From Bordetella parapertussis (GTDB taxonomy: Bacteria > Pseudomonadota > Gammaproteobacteria > Burkholderiales > Burkholderiaceae_B): a DNA stretch of 64,000 nt. The DNA lies in contig CAMDNZ010000004.1 of assembly GCA_945903445.1 (NCBI GenBank), forward strand, positions 1 through 64,000. The letters are read 5' to 3'. The notes below the pieces were generated by a model, which was not told where the DNA came from, did not search any database, and saw nothing but the letters and a program-made list of their open reading frames with translations. This document shows positions 28,839-37,640 of this stretch, one piece after another. A program made the position numbers and the translations under genes. Within the stretch, counting starts at the first letter, position 1, and every line of letters starts with the position of its first letter.

Positions 28839-29588
28839 TTACGCGGTCGGACCGATGCGGCCCAGTTCATCGGTGAACAGGGCATCGATGCCCCAGTCGA
28901 ACAATTCGCGGGCACGCCCCGGATCGTTCACGGTATAGGCCGCTACCCGATAGCCTTTTTCCTGAACGGCGACGACGATGTCCTGGGTGACGTGGCGTTC
29001 AAGAATGTTCAAGGCCACGCAGTCGTGGCGCACCAGGCGGTCATGCCAGTCGGCGGGCACCTCTTTGACCAACAGGGCCCGGGGTACTTCGGGTGCCGCC
29101 ACATGGGCAGCCGCCAGCGCATCCTCCGAGAACGAAGACACCAGCGGCTGGACGGCGGCTTGCGCCCACCATTGACGAATCGCCAGCGCCACGGCGGTTC
29201 CGGTTTCGTGTTCGCGACCCGGGCACGGTTTGATTTCGACGTTGCTCAACAGACCTTCGGCCAGGGTGTATTCGGCGACCGTTTCAAAGGAAATGAGCCG
29301 TTCGCCTTCGAAACTGGAGTCCAGATAGCGGCCTGCGTCCAAGGTTTGCAGAGCGTCCCACGTCAAGGCACGGGCGGGACCTTGGCCATCGGTGGTGCGA
29401 TCCAATAGATCGTCGTGTAGCAAAAAAAGCACCCCGTCGCTGGAAAGTTTCACGTCGTATTCCACGAATGTGAAGCCATGATTGCGGGCCGCACGCATCC
29501 CGGCAAGCGTATTCTCTGGGGCCAGGCGCCCACCGCCTCGATGGGCGATCAGAGCGGGGTAGGGCCAGGGGGCGGTAGTCTCGGACAT
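28839..29588 (-). CDS. ugpQ: Glycerophosphodiester phosphodiesterase
   Basis: 249 residues, cytosolic (no signal peptide), like E. coli UgpQ. GDPD-family residues are visible in order: His-Arg in IAHRGGG, Glu in PENTLAG, Glu and Asp in FVEYDVKLSSDG, His-Asp in LLHDDLLDRTTDG, Glu-Lys in VEIKPCPG and the late FTDELG. It hydrolyses glycerophosphodiesters to glycerol-3-phosphate and an alcohol. No ugp transport genes are adjacent. Confidence 0.94.
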   Translation of the reverse strand: MSETTAPWPYPALIAHRGGGRLAPENTLAGMRAARNHGFTFVEYDVKLSSDGVLFLLHDDLLDRTTDGQGPARALTWDALQTLDAGRYLDSSFEGERLISFETVAEYTLAEGLLSNVEIKPCPGREHETGTAVALAIRQWWAQAAVQPLVSSFSEDALAAAHVAAPEVPRALLVKEVPADWHDRLVRHDCVALNILERHVTQDIVVAVQEKGYRVAAYTVNDPGRARELFDWGIDALFTDELGRIGPTA

Positions 29589-29852
29589 GACTAAGCATCC
29601 ATCGGTAAAAACCCGATTGTCGCAGACCTTGTGCCTGGATGATCGCCTAGGCGCGTGTCACGCGGTTTCGCCACGGTGTGTCACCTTGGGAAAGTTGGTA
29701 AACTTGCTGCCTTTGCCACGAGCGGCAGCTGCGGGCGGGCGCGTGTTCGTAAATAAAGTCGATACGCGGCCTCTATCGGGCAAGCCGTATCTGGTCCATT
29801 GGCTACACGCGGCGTCCAGCCCCCAGCAGGCGCGCGCACATGGGAATTCCAA

Positions 29853-31817
29853 TTGTTCGATTTCATTCGCAACCATCGACGCTGGATGCAGCTGATTCTG
29901 CTGCTTCTGATCGTGCCGTCCTTCGTCTTCGTGGGCGCGCAAGGCTACGCGACCTTCTCCAGCAACGAGCCGGAAGTCGCCCGGGTCAACGGCAAAGGCA
30001 TCACGACAACCGAGTTCGAGAACGCCCGTCGCAGTTACATCGATCGCGAGCGGCAACGCTTGGGCACGCGTTTCGAGCTGGCGCTGGTCGATAACCCCGA
30101 TACGCGTCGTCAGTTGCTGGACGACCTGATCAACCGCCGTGTGCTGGAGGCGGTGGCGACCGACAACCGGTTCTCGGTGTCCGATGGTGCGCTACGCAAC
30201 AACGTCGCCTCGTATCCTGCCTTCCAGGACAACGGCCAGTTCTCGGGCGAACGCTATCGCCAGGTATTGACCGCGCAGGGCTTGTCGCCGTCGCTGTTCG
30301 AAACGGGCGTGCGTCAGGATCTGGCCTTGCAGCGCGTGCTGAATCCGCTGGTCGACACCGCCGTTTTGCCGGATGTGGTCAGCGCTCGTCTCGATAGCGC
30401 GCTGACGCAGCGTCGCACGGTACAAGTTCGTCGCTTTGCGGCTAATGACTTCAAAAGCCAGATTCAAATTTCGGATGCCGATCTGAAGACGTGGTACGAC
30501 GCCAATTCGAAGGCGCTGCAGATTCCCCAGAACGTGGATGTTCAGTATCTGGTGTTGGACGAGGCCGCTGCAACGGCGGGCATCAAAGTGCCCGACGAGG
30601 AAGTCGCCAAGTATTACGAGCAGAACAAAGCGCGTTTTGGCACGCCCGAGCGTCGTCGCGTCAGCCATATCATGATCGAAGTGCCCTCGGGGGCGTCCGA
30701 GCAGGTCCGCAACGAAGCGCAGGCGCAGGCCGCGACGCTGGCCGAGCAAGCGCGTACCAATCCGGCGGGATTCGCCGATCTGGCCAAGCAGAAATCGCAG
30801 GATGCCGGCTCGGCTGCCCAGGGTGGCGATTTGGGCTGGGTCAATGCGGGCTCCTTGCCACAGGATTTGTTCGCCGCATTGAGCAAGCTGAACGTGGACG
30901 AAGTGTCCGATGTGGTCAGCAGCTCTTCGGGTTTGCATATCTTGAAGCTGACCGCGCTGGACGCAGGCAAGCAAGAGTCGCTCGATCAGGTGCGCGACCG
31001 TATCACTGCCGAGATTCGTCGCCAGTTGGCCGCCGAGCGCTTCGGCGAGTTGTCCACCGCGCTGCGTAAAGTCTCGGCCGATCAATCCACCAGCCTGGAT
31101 GCTGCGGCCAGCGCGACGGGTCTGACCGTGCGTCGTGCCAACGGCGTGACGCGCTCCGGCTTGTTGCCTGCCGCTCAGGTGGCAGACAATGCCGCTGTCG
31201 CGAGTCCTGACGCCGAGATGCTGAACACACCACGTGTGCGCGATGCCCTGTTCTCGGACGAAGTATTGAATCAGAAGCTCAATTCGGGCGTGATCGAGTT
31301 GGCAGCCGACCGATTAATGATCGTGCGTGTCGCCGAAGTCCATGCGCAGCGCGTGCCGCCTTTGACCGATGTCAGCGACCGTGTTCGCACCACCTTGCTG
31401 GACGAGCGCTCGCTCGAAGCCGCTCGCCGTGCTGGCGAGGCCCTGTTGGCCGAAGCGAAAGCAGCGCCTGCCGATGCTCCCGCACCCGTCGGCTTCGATT
31501 CGGCACGTCCCGTATCGCGTCAGAACCCCGGCGATCTGTCACGTGCGGTGCTCATGGATGTCTTGCGTATGCCGGTCGCGCCGCTGCCTGGTTATAGCGG
31601 TGTAGCCGATGGCCGCAGCTACGTGGTGACGCGCTTGAGCGCCGTCGAGAAAGGCGACCCCAATCCCGCTATGCAAGCGCAACTGATCGATCAAACCACG
31701 GCAATGTGGGGCGATGCCGAAAGCCGTGCAGTACTTAGCATGTTGCGCGAGCAGTACAAGGCAGAGATCCTGCCCGAGGCCAAGTCGGCAATCGAGGGCG
31801 AGGCCCAACCGGGCTGA
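29853..31817 (+). CDS. ppiD: Periplasmic peptidyl-prolyl isomerase-like chaperone PpiD
   Basis: 654 residues from TTG 29853, chosen because the family starts (M)FDFIRNHRRWMQ and a GGGA site lies upstream; the frame is open further upstream. A single membrane helix (residues 11-29, LILLLLIVPSFVFVG) anchors it to the inner membrane, followed by a SurA-N-like domain, a parvulin rotamase domain (residues about 250-360: RRRVSHIMIEVP, GGDLGWVN, SSSGLHILKL) and a C-terminal SurA-like part. It assists folding of secreted and outer-membrane proteins at the SecYEG exit. A non-ATG start implies modest translation. Confidence 0.93.
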   Translation: MFDFIRNHRRWMQLILLLLIVPSFVFVGAQGYATFSSNEPEVARVNGKGITTTEFENARRSYIDRERQRLGTRFELALVDNPDTRRQLLDDLINRRVLEAVATDNRFSVSDGALRNNVASYPAFQDNGQFSGERYRQVLTAQGLSPSLFETGVRQDLALQRVLNPLVDTAVLPDVVSARLDSALTQRRTVQVRRFAANDFKSQIQISDADLKTWYDANSKALQIPQNVDVQYLVLDEAAATAGIKVPDEEVAKYYEQNKARFGTPERRRVSHIMIEVPSGASEQVRNEAQAQAATLAEQARTNPAGFADLAKQKSQDAGSAAQGGDLGWVNAGSLPQDLFAALSKLNVDEVSDVVSSSSGLHILKLTALDAGKQESLDQVRDRITAEIRRQLAAERFGELSTALRKVSADQSTSLDAAASATGLTVRRANGVTRSGLLPAAQVADNAAVASPDAEMLNTPRVRDALFSDEVLNQKLNSGVIELAADRLMIVRVAEVHAQRVPPLTDVSDRVRTTLLDERSLEAARRAGEALLAEAKAAPADAPAPVGFDSARPVSRQNPGDLSRAVLMDVLRMPVAPLPGYSGVADGRSYVVTRLSAVEKGDPNPAMQAQLIDQTTAMWGDAESRAVLSMLREQYKAEILPEAKSAIEGEAQPG

Positions 31818-31830
31818 TCCGCGTTAACTG

Positions 31831-31854
31831 AAAACCGGCCCTTGGCCGGGTTTT
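31831..31854 (+). terminator. Terminator after ppiD
   Basis: AAAACCGGCC (31831-31840) and GGCCGGGTTTT pair around a CTT loop, with one bulged G, and end in four T. It sits 14 bases after the ppiD stop. The bestrophin remnant begins within its 3' arm, so the right flank may be a deletion junction. Confidence 0.7.
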
Positions 31855-32396
31855 CGAGTGGAAGGTGCCGCTGACCTCCGTGCCGTTCTCGTTGATCGGC
31901 GTGACCCTCGCCATCTTCTTGGGCTTTCGCAACAACACGGCCTATGCCTGCTATTGGGAAGCCCGAATGCTGTGGGGCGTGGTGGTGTTCGAGTCGTGCA
32001 ATCTGGCGCGTCGATCGATCACCCAAGTGGATCATCGGGCTGCCGCGCCGCTGTTCGTCTACCGCCTGGCGGCTTTCGCTCATGCGTTACGACACCAATT
32101 GCGTGGCACGCCGCCCGATGCCGATTTCACTCGACTGCTGCCCGCCGCCGATTGCGAGCGGCTCGCGCGCGCGTTTCAAGCCTGCCGTGGTTTTGCTGCT
32201 GCCTTTCGGTCTGCTCGATTCCACAGGCGTCATGACGCCTGTCATCGTGATCTTCATCGCTTATATGTTCTTTGCTTTGGAAGCATTGGGCGCCGAAATC
32301 GAAGACCCGTTCGGAACCGAGCCGAACGACTTACCGTTAGACGCGCTGGCTTGGACGATCGCAATCCCGCTATGCAAGCGTAACCCGGTGGCCTAG
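31850..32396 (+). pseudogene. Bestrophin-family (YneE/UPF0187) membrane protein, broken
   Basis: Two frames together give a bestrophin-like protein. The first reads PLTSVPFSLIGVTLAIFLGF then RNNTAYACYWEAR, the family's best-conserved block, up to ADCERLARA near 32172. The second, shifted, reads RARFKPAVVL then LLPFGLLDSTGVMTP, FALEALGAEIEDPFG and runs to the stop at 32396. The shift lies in a GCGCGCGCG run at about 32164-32173, which suggests slippage. Compared with intact members, about 40 N-terminal residues are missing and roughly 90 residues between VV and LLPFGL appear deleted. Intact members form anion channels; this copy cannot. Confidence 0.85.
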
Positions 32397-32399
32397 CCC

Positions 32400-33398
32400 T
32401 CACTCGGAGGAACCTATTATCGTGAGCAGCAGAGCGGTATCGTAGATGACTGATTTGATTCGCAAGGATTGGGGCGGGCATAGGGCTGTCGAAGGCAGAT
32501 GCCTACGACTGAAACTTCGGGGTCGTTCGTCAGGCGTGCTCGTCTCGGCATCTATTCCCAGGCAACTGAACGCCAGTGTCGTCGGCGCCACTGTGGCCAG
32601 TGAGGGAAACGACAAACGACTCGTGTCGGCTAGCGTGAGGACAATCCCCTCGAGCTCGCCAAGATAAGGATAAGGCCCACTGTTGACCCTATCGCTGGAC
32701 TGCGCCACCTCGGCAGAGGGTGACATTGGCTGCCAGCGGCAGTTCCAATACGACGTATTTTCGAAAACGCTGCGAAATGGCGGGTGCTCGATGCCGGCGT
32801 CGTCGTTGTCGAAGTCGTCTGCCTCCCACATCCTGCGAAACCAATGGTCATCATTCAGCATGGTTCCGGTCACTTCAGCGTATGCGAGGATTCTGTCGGG
32901 GCCTATTCCCTGCGTTGCTATGACTTCGTCCGCATCGTCGAAAAAGTTCGCGCGGTCCAAAAGCGCCTGACGCTGATGGATGAAGTTGGGCGACCTATCT
33001 GGGGCATCGGGTGTTGCCGACGCGGTCTCCAGGGTGTGGCGAACGTCGTAAAACTCATCCGACGGCCTGATGCTATACAGGTAGAACACATGTTCTGAGC
33101 TGTAAGTTTCGGTTTCGGGGTCGATAAGCCCAAAAGCCCTGATGTGGTTGACCGCTTGACCGACCGATGCGGACGTCGAGACCAGGCTGGAGGTTTGATT
33201 GACCAGGGACGAGCCGTCGATATGAGGAATCATGTTTCTGTTCGACCCTGGGCCATTCGTCCTGGGTTGAAATCCTATTTGTCCGATTATTTCTGGGCCT
33301 CGCAGGTCCAATCGATAAACGACATCGGGCGGGTTGTAAGCCCAGGCTGAAGAAGTAAAAAACAGGTAAACACTCAGCGTCAGGAAAATCTTTCTCAT
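32400..33398 (-). CDS. Pertussis toxin S1-like ADP-ribosyltransferase (toxin A subunit homologue)
   Basis: 332 residues from the ATG at 33398, which has GAGG upstream. The signal peptide MRKIFLTLSVYLFFTSSAWA ends at AWA, as in pertussis toxin S1. The NAD-binding and catalytic residues align with S1: R29 in VVYRLD, H59 in NMIPHIDG, S74-T75-S76 in LVSTSAS, and E158 in DADEVIATQGIGPDRI, equivalent to S1 E129. The segment YLYSIRPSDEFYDV matches S1 YIYEVRADNNFYGA. The S1 cysteine C41 is Ser here; C279 fits S1 C201, and C220 and C307 are extra. The known family ADP-ribosylates host G proteins. No B subunit or ptl secretion gene is in the window. It may be an intact free-standing toxin or a relic of a larger locus. 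Confidence 0.9.
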   Translation of the reverse strand: MRKIFLTLSVYLFFTSSAWAYNPPDVVYRLDLRGPEIIGQIGFQPRTNGPGSNRNMIPHIDGSSLVNQTSSLVSTSASVGQAVNHIRAFGLIDPETETYSSEHVFYLYSIRPSDEFYDVRHTLETASATPDAPDRSPNFIHQRQALLDRANFFDDADEVIATQGIGPDRILAYAEVTGTMLNDDHWFRRMWEADDFDNDDAGIEHPPFRSVFENTSYWNCRWQPMSPSAEVAQSSDRVNSGPYPYLGELEGIVLTLADTSRLSFPSLATVAPTTLAFSCLGIDAETSTPDERPRSFSRRHLPSTALCPPQSLRIKSVIYDTALLLTIIGSSE

Positions 33399-33780
33399 GA
33401 AGACCTCGCGCGATTGTATAAATTTCAGATCGAATGGTCGCGACCCGTGTTCGGCTGGAATAATGGATGCTCTGGTCGCTGTCGAAACAGTGTGCATGGC
33501 ATCGACGCTCAGAGCTTAGGATTTCATTGCGGCGCGCGAGTCTGTCGTTCGCTGTTGTTGCAAATAGTGGGGGTTGCGAGATGTTGGTTAAGGAGGTTTG
33601 GGTGCTGGTTGGCGATCTTGCTTGTATGTCCGACTACAGTGCGCAATTTGAGCGCGTCTACGACGTAACCGACGCGCAAGGGCATCATGCGAAATACAGT
33701 CGTGTCGAACCGATCGGGAAAAATCTGTTGAAACACTTGGGTAGCCGACTTATCCACGGCTACACGACGGCGTAAATAGC
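33399..33780. other. Intergenic region between toxin-like gene and alkC-like gene
   Basis: This 382-base stretch holds the divergent start regions of the toxin-like gene (reverse) and the alkC-like gene (forward). A TATACAAT sequence on the reverse strand (33413-33420) could be a -10 element for the toxin-like gene, but I see no good -35. The right half holds a small open frame described separately. Nothing in it resembles a pertussis toxin B subunit. Confidence 0.5.
33581..33775 (+). CDS. Possible small protein upstream of the alkC-like gene
   Basis: A 64-residue frame from ATG 33581 (MLVKEVWVLVGDLACMSDYS ... ending LIHGYTTA), closing 5 bases before the alkC-like start; a longer in-frame start at 33467 also exists. 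A G-rich stretch precedes the ATG. I do not recognise it; it is mostly hydrophilic with a short hydrophobic beginning and two Cys in the longer form. It could be a small gene translated with the DNA-repair gene or a decayed fragment. Low confidence. Confidence 0.3.
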   Translation: MLVKEVWVLVGDLACMSDYSAQFERVYDVTDAQGHHAKYSRVEPIGKNLLKHLGSRLIHGYTTA

Positions 33781-34896
33781 ATGGGCACCCAGGCCATCAA
33801 AGACGTCTTCGATCTGGCGCTAGTGCGCGGGATTGCCGCCGAGCTACGCCACGCTTATGCGCCATTCGACGCTGCCGCCTTCGTCGCGCGTTCTACAGAC
33901 GGTTTGGACAAGCTAGAACTTACTGGCCGTGCCACGCATATCGCGCAAGCATTGCACGAGTATTTGCCTAAGCCGTTCGCCGAAGCAGCGGCGGTAATAG
34001 AAGCGTCGCTAGGTCCGGAAATACCCGCAACCGGCGAGATCGGGCGTGCTCAGCTTCGCTACATGCCGCATCTTGCTTTCGTCCAGACGTACGGCCTCGA
34101 CGATTACGAGGTCGCCATGCGGGTTCAGGCCGAACTCACTAAGCGGTTTTCCGCCGAATTCAGCATCCGCGCTTTTCTGGCGAAGTATCCCGAACGCACT
34201 TATGCCACGATGCTGGCATGGGCCGACGACGCCAACGCGCACTTGCGCCGTCTGGCTTCGGAAGGTTGCCGTCCGCGTCTGCCATGGGCACCGCGCTTGC
34301 GCGCCTATCAGCTCGACCCGCGCCCCGTTTTGGCATTGCTGGAACGGCTTAAAGACGACCCAGTGCTTTATGTGCGACGGTCGGTGGCGAACAATTTGAA
34401 CGACATCTCCAAAGACCATCCCACCTTGACCATCGAGACATGCCGCCGCTGGGTCGCAGATGCGCCGGCAGGCCGCGCCTGGATCGTTCGTCATGCACTG
34501 CGCTCGTTGATCAAAGCCGGTAATCGAGACGCCATCCGCATTCTGGGCGGAGCAGAGAGCCCATTGGCGCGCATAGGCTGCATAACCATCACGCCGCAGC
34601 GTGCCGCCATCGGTGACGCCGTGCGCGTGTCTTTCGAGGTCGAGAGTACCGCTCTACATGCGCAGCGCCTGTTGATCGACTATGCCGTGCATTTCGTAAA
34701 GGCCAACGGTGGCACCCGCCCTAAGGTCTTCAAGCTACGCACCCTAACCATGCAACCGGGCGAGAAAGCCGTCTTTTTCGCTAAGGTGTCTTTGGTCACC
34801 ATGACGACGCGCCGCCACTTCCCTGGACCCCATCGCATCGATGCCATCGTCAATGGCGAATCCCATCCGCTCGGTGGTTTCGAGGTAACAGCGTAA
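33781..34896 (+). CDS. AlkC-type DNA alkylation repair protein (HEAT-like repeats plus Ig-like domain)
   Basis: 371 residues. It matches the AlkC group of HEAT-like-repeat DNA glycosylases: an N-terminal KDVFDLALVRGIAAELRHAY, repeat helices through residue about 270 with HLRRLASEGCRPRLPWAPRL and VRRSVANNLNDISKDHP, and a C-terminal Ig-like beta domain (residues about 275-371, ITPQRAAIGDAVRVSFEVES). Such enzymes excise N3-methylated purines by base excision without base flipping. It is not next to other repair genes here; it sits divergent from the toxin-like gene. Confidence 0.85.
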   Translation: MGTQAIKDVFDLALVRGIAAELRHAYAPFDAAAFVARSTDGLDKLELTGRATHIAQALHEYLPKPFAEAAAVIEASLGPEIPATGEIGRAQLRYMPHLAFVQTYGLDDYEVAMRVQAELTKRFSAEFSIRAFLAKYPERTYATMLAWADDANAHLRRLASEGCRPRLPWAPRLRAYQLDPRPVLALLERLKDDPVLYVRRSVANNLNDISKDHPTLTIETCRRWVADAPAGRAWIVRHALRSLIKAGNRDAIRILGGAESPLARIGCITITPQRAAIGDAVRVSFEVESTALHAQRLLIDYAVHFVKANGGTRPKVFKLRTLTMQPGEKAVFFAKVSLVTMTTRRHFPGPHRIDAIVNGESHPLGGFEVTA

Positions 34897-35166
34897 TGGC
34901 TCGGTGTCCAAAGTACGACCTCGTAAACCGACACCTTGATTGAATCGCAATCCGATTAAGGGCCAAGTGTAATAAGGCATCGATTCGAGGCTTGGGTCGC
35001 TTCGAACTGGCGCTCGCTTATCTAAAATATGGATCGGGCATACGACAGCGTTTTCGACTCACACAAAGATGAAGCGATGAAATTGTCTATGGGCCCAAAA
35101 CGTCGGCTGCGAATGCGGGCTAAGCATTAAAAGGCAATCCGGGAATATTATAAATAAGGATTGATC

Positions 35167-35550
35167 GTGAATCAAAAAAAGGCGTCGGTTAGCGAGTACA
35201 GAAATGTCAAAGACACTATCGCTAAATATATCGATTCTTTGCGAACCGGTAGCGTTGATAGGCTGACCGATACTTTCCACAAAAACGCCGTGACGTACGG
35301 CACTGTCGATGGTGGGCTCGTGGGTGGCGCAGACACTAATCCTGTTGCCGATTTTATCCGGGTCAATGGAAAATCACCTGACATCGAGGCGCATATCGAT
35401 GTGCTCGACATCACGCCATCCACCGCAGTTGTTCGAGTCGTTACGGAAAATGATGCTATCGGAACCGATTGCATCGAATATCTAACGCTAATTAAACTTA
35501 GTGAAGCTTGGGCCGTCGTTGCCAAAGTTTTTCACCAGTTCGAAAATTAA
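35167..35550 (+). CDS. NTF2-like (putative lumazine-binding/SnoaL-type) small protein
   Basis: 127 residues from GTG 35167, preceded by AAGGA at a 6-base spacing; the TTG at 35161 is too close to that site. The sequence (YIDSLRTGSVDRLTDTFHKN, GTVDGGLV, VVRVVTENDAIGTDCIEYLT, WAVVAKVFHQF) fits the cone-shaped alpha+beta NTF2 fold common in small cytosolic enzymes and binding proteins. No catalytic function can be assigned. It is isolated, with 270 bases before and 340 after it, and somewhat AT-rich. Confidence 0.7.
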   Translation: MNQKKASVSEYRNVKDTIAKYIDSLRTGSVDRLTDTFHKNAVTYGTVDGGLVGGADTNPVADFIRVNGKSPDIEAHIDVLDITPSTAVVRVVTENDAIGTDCIEYLTLIKLSEAWAVVAKVFHQFEN

Positions 35551-35890
35551 GTTAGCTCGGAACAATTGGGTATGGGGTGTGGCGAATCGCTTGGCCTACA
35601 CAGGCGAAGGCGCGAATCACACTTGAGCTTCCATTGGCCACTGACGAGCCTTCGATACAAGGTATCACGCCTCCATTTGACTTCGAATCGTTCACGCTCG
35701 CGTGATTGCGTCGCTGTCAGAATGGATTGTCGGGGCCCTTGCGTATTTCATGCCTGTCATCCCGACGCTGTTACCGCTGTCGGGCGGTAAGAATCGGATT
35801 CGGTAGCCAACCGTCGTCAAGGAGTCATCCGTACCAGACGGGATCGTGGAATAATGTTTTTTTTCGTGCTCATTGTCCGTTGCGAAACTT
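35551..35890. other. Noncoding region upstream of ilvE
   Basis: No convincing gene. A dyad CCCGAC (35761-35766) / GTCGGG (35779-35784) with a 12-base loop is visible, and GGAATAATG near 35850 could be a -10 region for ilvE. I see no leader peptide rich in Leu/Val/Ile codons, so attenuation is not supported. Confidence 0.5.
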
Positions 35891-36988
35891 ATGACTTCCA
35901 CCAGTACCTTGGCTTTCCGTTCCACGCCCTCTTCTGCCGCACGCATCTTGGCCGAGCGCGACGCCATTTTGGCCGACCCCGGATTCGGCAAACACTTCAC
36001 CGATCACATGGTCGCCGTAGACTGGACTCGCGCCGAAGGCTGGCACAACGCCCAAGTCACGCCCTATGCGCCCTTAATGCTCGATCCGGCCGCATTGGTG
36101 CTGCACTATGCGCAAGAGATTTTCGAAGGCTTGAAAGCCTTCCGCCACGCCGATGGCTCGATCTGGACCTTCCGCCCCGAAGCCAACGCTGCCCGGTTGC
36201 AGCGTTCGGCTGCCCGGTTGGCCCTGCCCGAACTGCCGGTCGAGGTGTTCGTCGAGTCGCTGCGTCAGTTGGTTCGGGTCGATGCCGATTGGGTGCCCTC
36301 GGCGCCCGAGACCAGCCTCTATCTGCGTCCTTTTATGATCGCCAACGAGAGCTTTCTGGGCGTGCGCTCGGCGCAACGTGCCGCTTACTACGTGATCGCC
36401 AGCCCGGCCGGCCCATATTTCGCCAAGGGCGTCGCACCGGTCTCCATCTGGCTGTCCACCGAGTATGCACGTGCCGCCAAGGGTGGCACGGGTGCGGCAA
36501 AATGCGGCGGCAACTACGCTGCGTCTTTGCTGCCGCAGCAAGAGGCTGCCGCCAACGGTTGCGCTCAGGTCTTGTTCCTGGATCCGCGCGAAGGCAAATA
36601 CCTGGAAGAACTAGGCGGTATGAACGTGTTTTTGGTGCGCCGCGATGGCACGCTGCTGACACCCGCTTTGACCGGCAGTATTCTGGAAGGCGTCACGCGC
36701 GCCAGCATTATCCAGTTGGCCAGAGATCGGGGCCACGAGGTGGAAGAGCGCGCGATCTCCATCGACGAATGGCGCGACGGCGTGGCCTCTGGCGACATCT
36801 CGGAAGCCTTCGCTTGCGGCACCGCCGCAGTGGTCACGCCGATCGGCGAACTGAAAGGGCCGGGCTTTGCAGTGGGCGACATTAACGCGTCTGCGGGTGA
36901 ATTGACCATGGCCCTGCGCCGTGATCTGACCGATATCCAGTATGGTCGTACGGCCGACCGTCACGGCTGGATGACGCGTCTGGTGTAG
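35891..36988 (+). CDS. ilvE: Branched-chain amino acid aminotransferase
   Basis: 365 residues from ATG 35891; a TTG at 35873 is the alternative, and neither has a strong ribosome site. It is a class IV (fold type I BCAT) PLP enzyme of the long form: HYAQEIFEGLKAFRH, YLRPFMIANE, the PLP-binding Lys in GAAKCGGNYAAS, ELGGMNVF and FACGTAAVVTPIG. It performs the last transamination in Leu, Ile and Val synthesis. The other BCAA gene, ilvD, lies 2 kb downstream beyond the decayed tct remnants, so the two were probably never one operon. Confidence 0.95.
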   Translation: MTSTSTLAFRSTPSSAARILAERDAILADPGFGKHFTDHMVAVDWTRAEGWHNAQVTPYAPLMLDPAALVLHYAQEIFEGLKAFRHADGSIWTFRPEANAARLQRSAARLALPELPVEVFVESLRQLVRVDADWVPSAPETSLYLRPFMIANESFLGVRSAQRAAYYVIASPAGPYFAKGVAPVSIWLSTEYARAAKGGTGAAKCGGNYAASLLPQQEAAANGCAQVLFLDPREGKYLEELGGMNVFLVRRDGTLLTPALTGSILEGVTRASIIQLARDRGHEVEERAISIDEWRDGVASGDISEAFACGTAAVVTPIGELKGPGFAVGDINASAGELTMALRRDLTDIQYGRTADRHGWMTRLV

Positions 36989-36994
36989 GCCACC

Positions 36995-37640
36995 ATGCGC
37001 CTGCTGTTGGTCGAAGACGAACCCAAACTGGCCCGCTGGTTGGCGCGTGCCTTGGCTCGGCAGGCTGGATTCATCGTCGAGTAGGCCGACGACGGCTTGC
37101 TCGCCGACCGGCGCTTGTGCATGGAAGCGTTCGACGCGGTCATTCTCGACCTGGGGCTGCCGGGTCTGGACGGCCCAAGCCTGTTGGCGCGAATGCGGGC
37201 CCGCCACGACGGCACCCCGGTGCTGGTGCTGACGGCACGCGATTCGCTGGCCAGCCGTGTGGACACCTTGCATCGCGGTGCCGACGACTTTCTGCCCAAA
37301 CCGTTTCGTATCGAAGAACTCGAGGCGCGTCTGACCGCCCTGGTCAGACGGAGCCGCGGCCGCGAACACCCCCGGTGGTACTGCGGCGATCTGCATTTCG
37401 ACAGCGTGAGCCAACGGTTTCACGTCGGCACCGAAAAACTGGCGCTTTCGCCGCGCGAGTACGCGGTGCTGCGCACCTTCATTCAGAAGGCGGGTGAGCC
37501 GCTAAGCAAGCAGCACATCCTCGATCGTGTGGTGAGCGAAGACAGTGGCGTGAACCTGGAAGCGGTCGAGGTGCTGGTGCATCGCTTGCGCAAGAAACTG
37601 AACCAGAGCGGCGCGCAGATCGTGACCTTGCGTGGCCTTG
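36995..37640 (+). pseudogene. OmpR/TctD-type response regulator, amber stop and 3' loss
   Basis: ATG 36995 starts MRLLLVEDEPKLARWLARAL, but a TAG at 37082-37084 interrupts it after 29 codons. The same frame then continues as a normal receiver: ILDLGLPGLDG (phospho-Asp), LTARDS and LPKPFR (Lys), then a winged-helix output domain with LSPREYAVLRTF and VLVHRLRKKL. It stops matching the family right at LRGL, where GYLL should follow. The next bases belong to tctA. TctD-like regulators control tricarboxylate uptake genes, which fits the fused neighbour. Suppression of the amber codon would still leave a C-terminus joined to out-of-frame tctA sequence. Confidence 0.88.

Noticed and set aside
29589..29852. 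tRNA genes expected before ppiD in some Burkholderiales
   Set aside because: No cloverleaf-forming sequence or T-loop (GGTTCGANTCC) is present in the gap.
33467..33775. Pertussis toxin B subunit next to the S1-like gene
   Set aside because: The small frame lacks a signal peptide and the OB-fold Cys pattern of S2-S5, and runs on the opposite strand.
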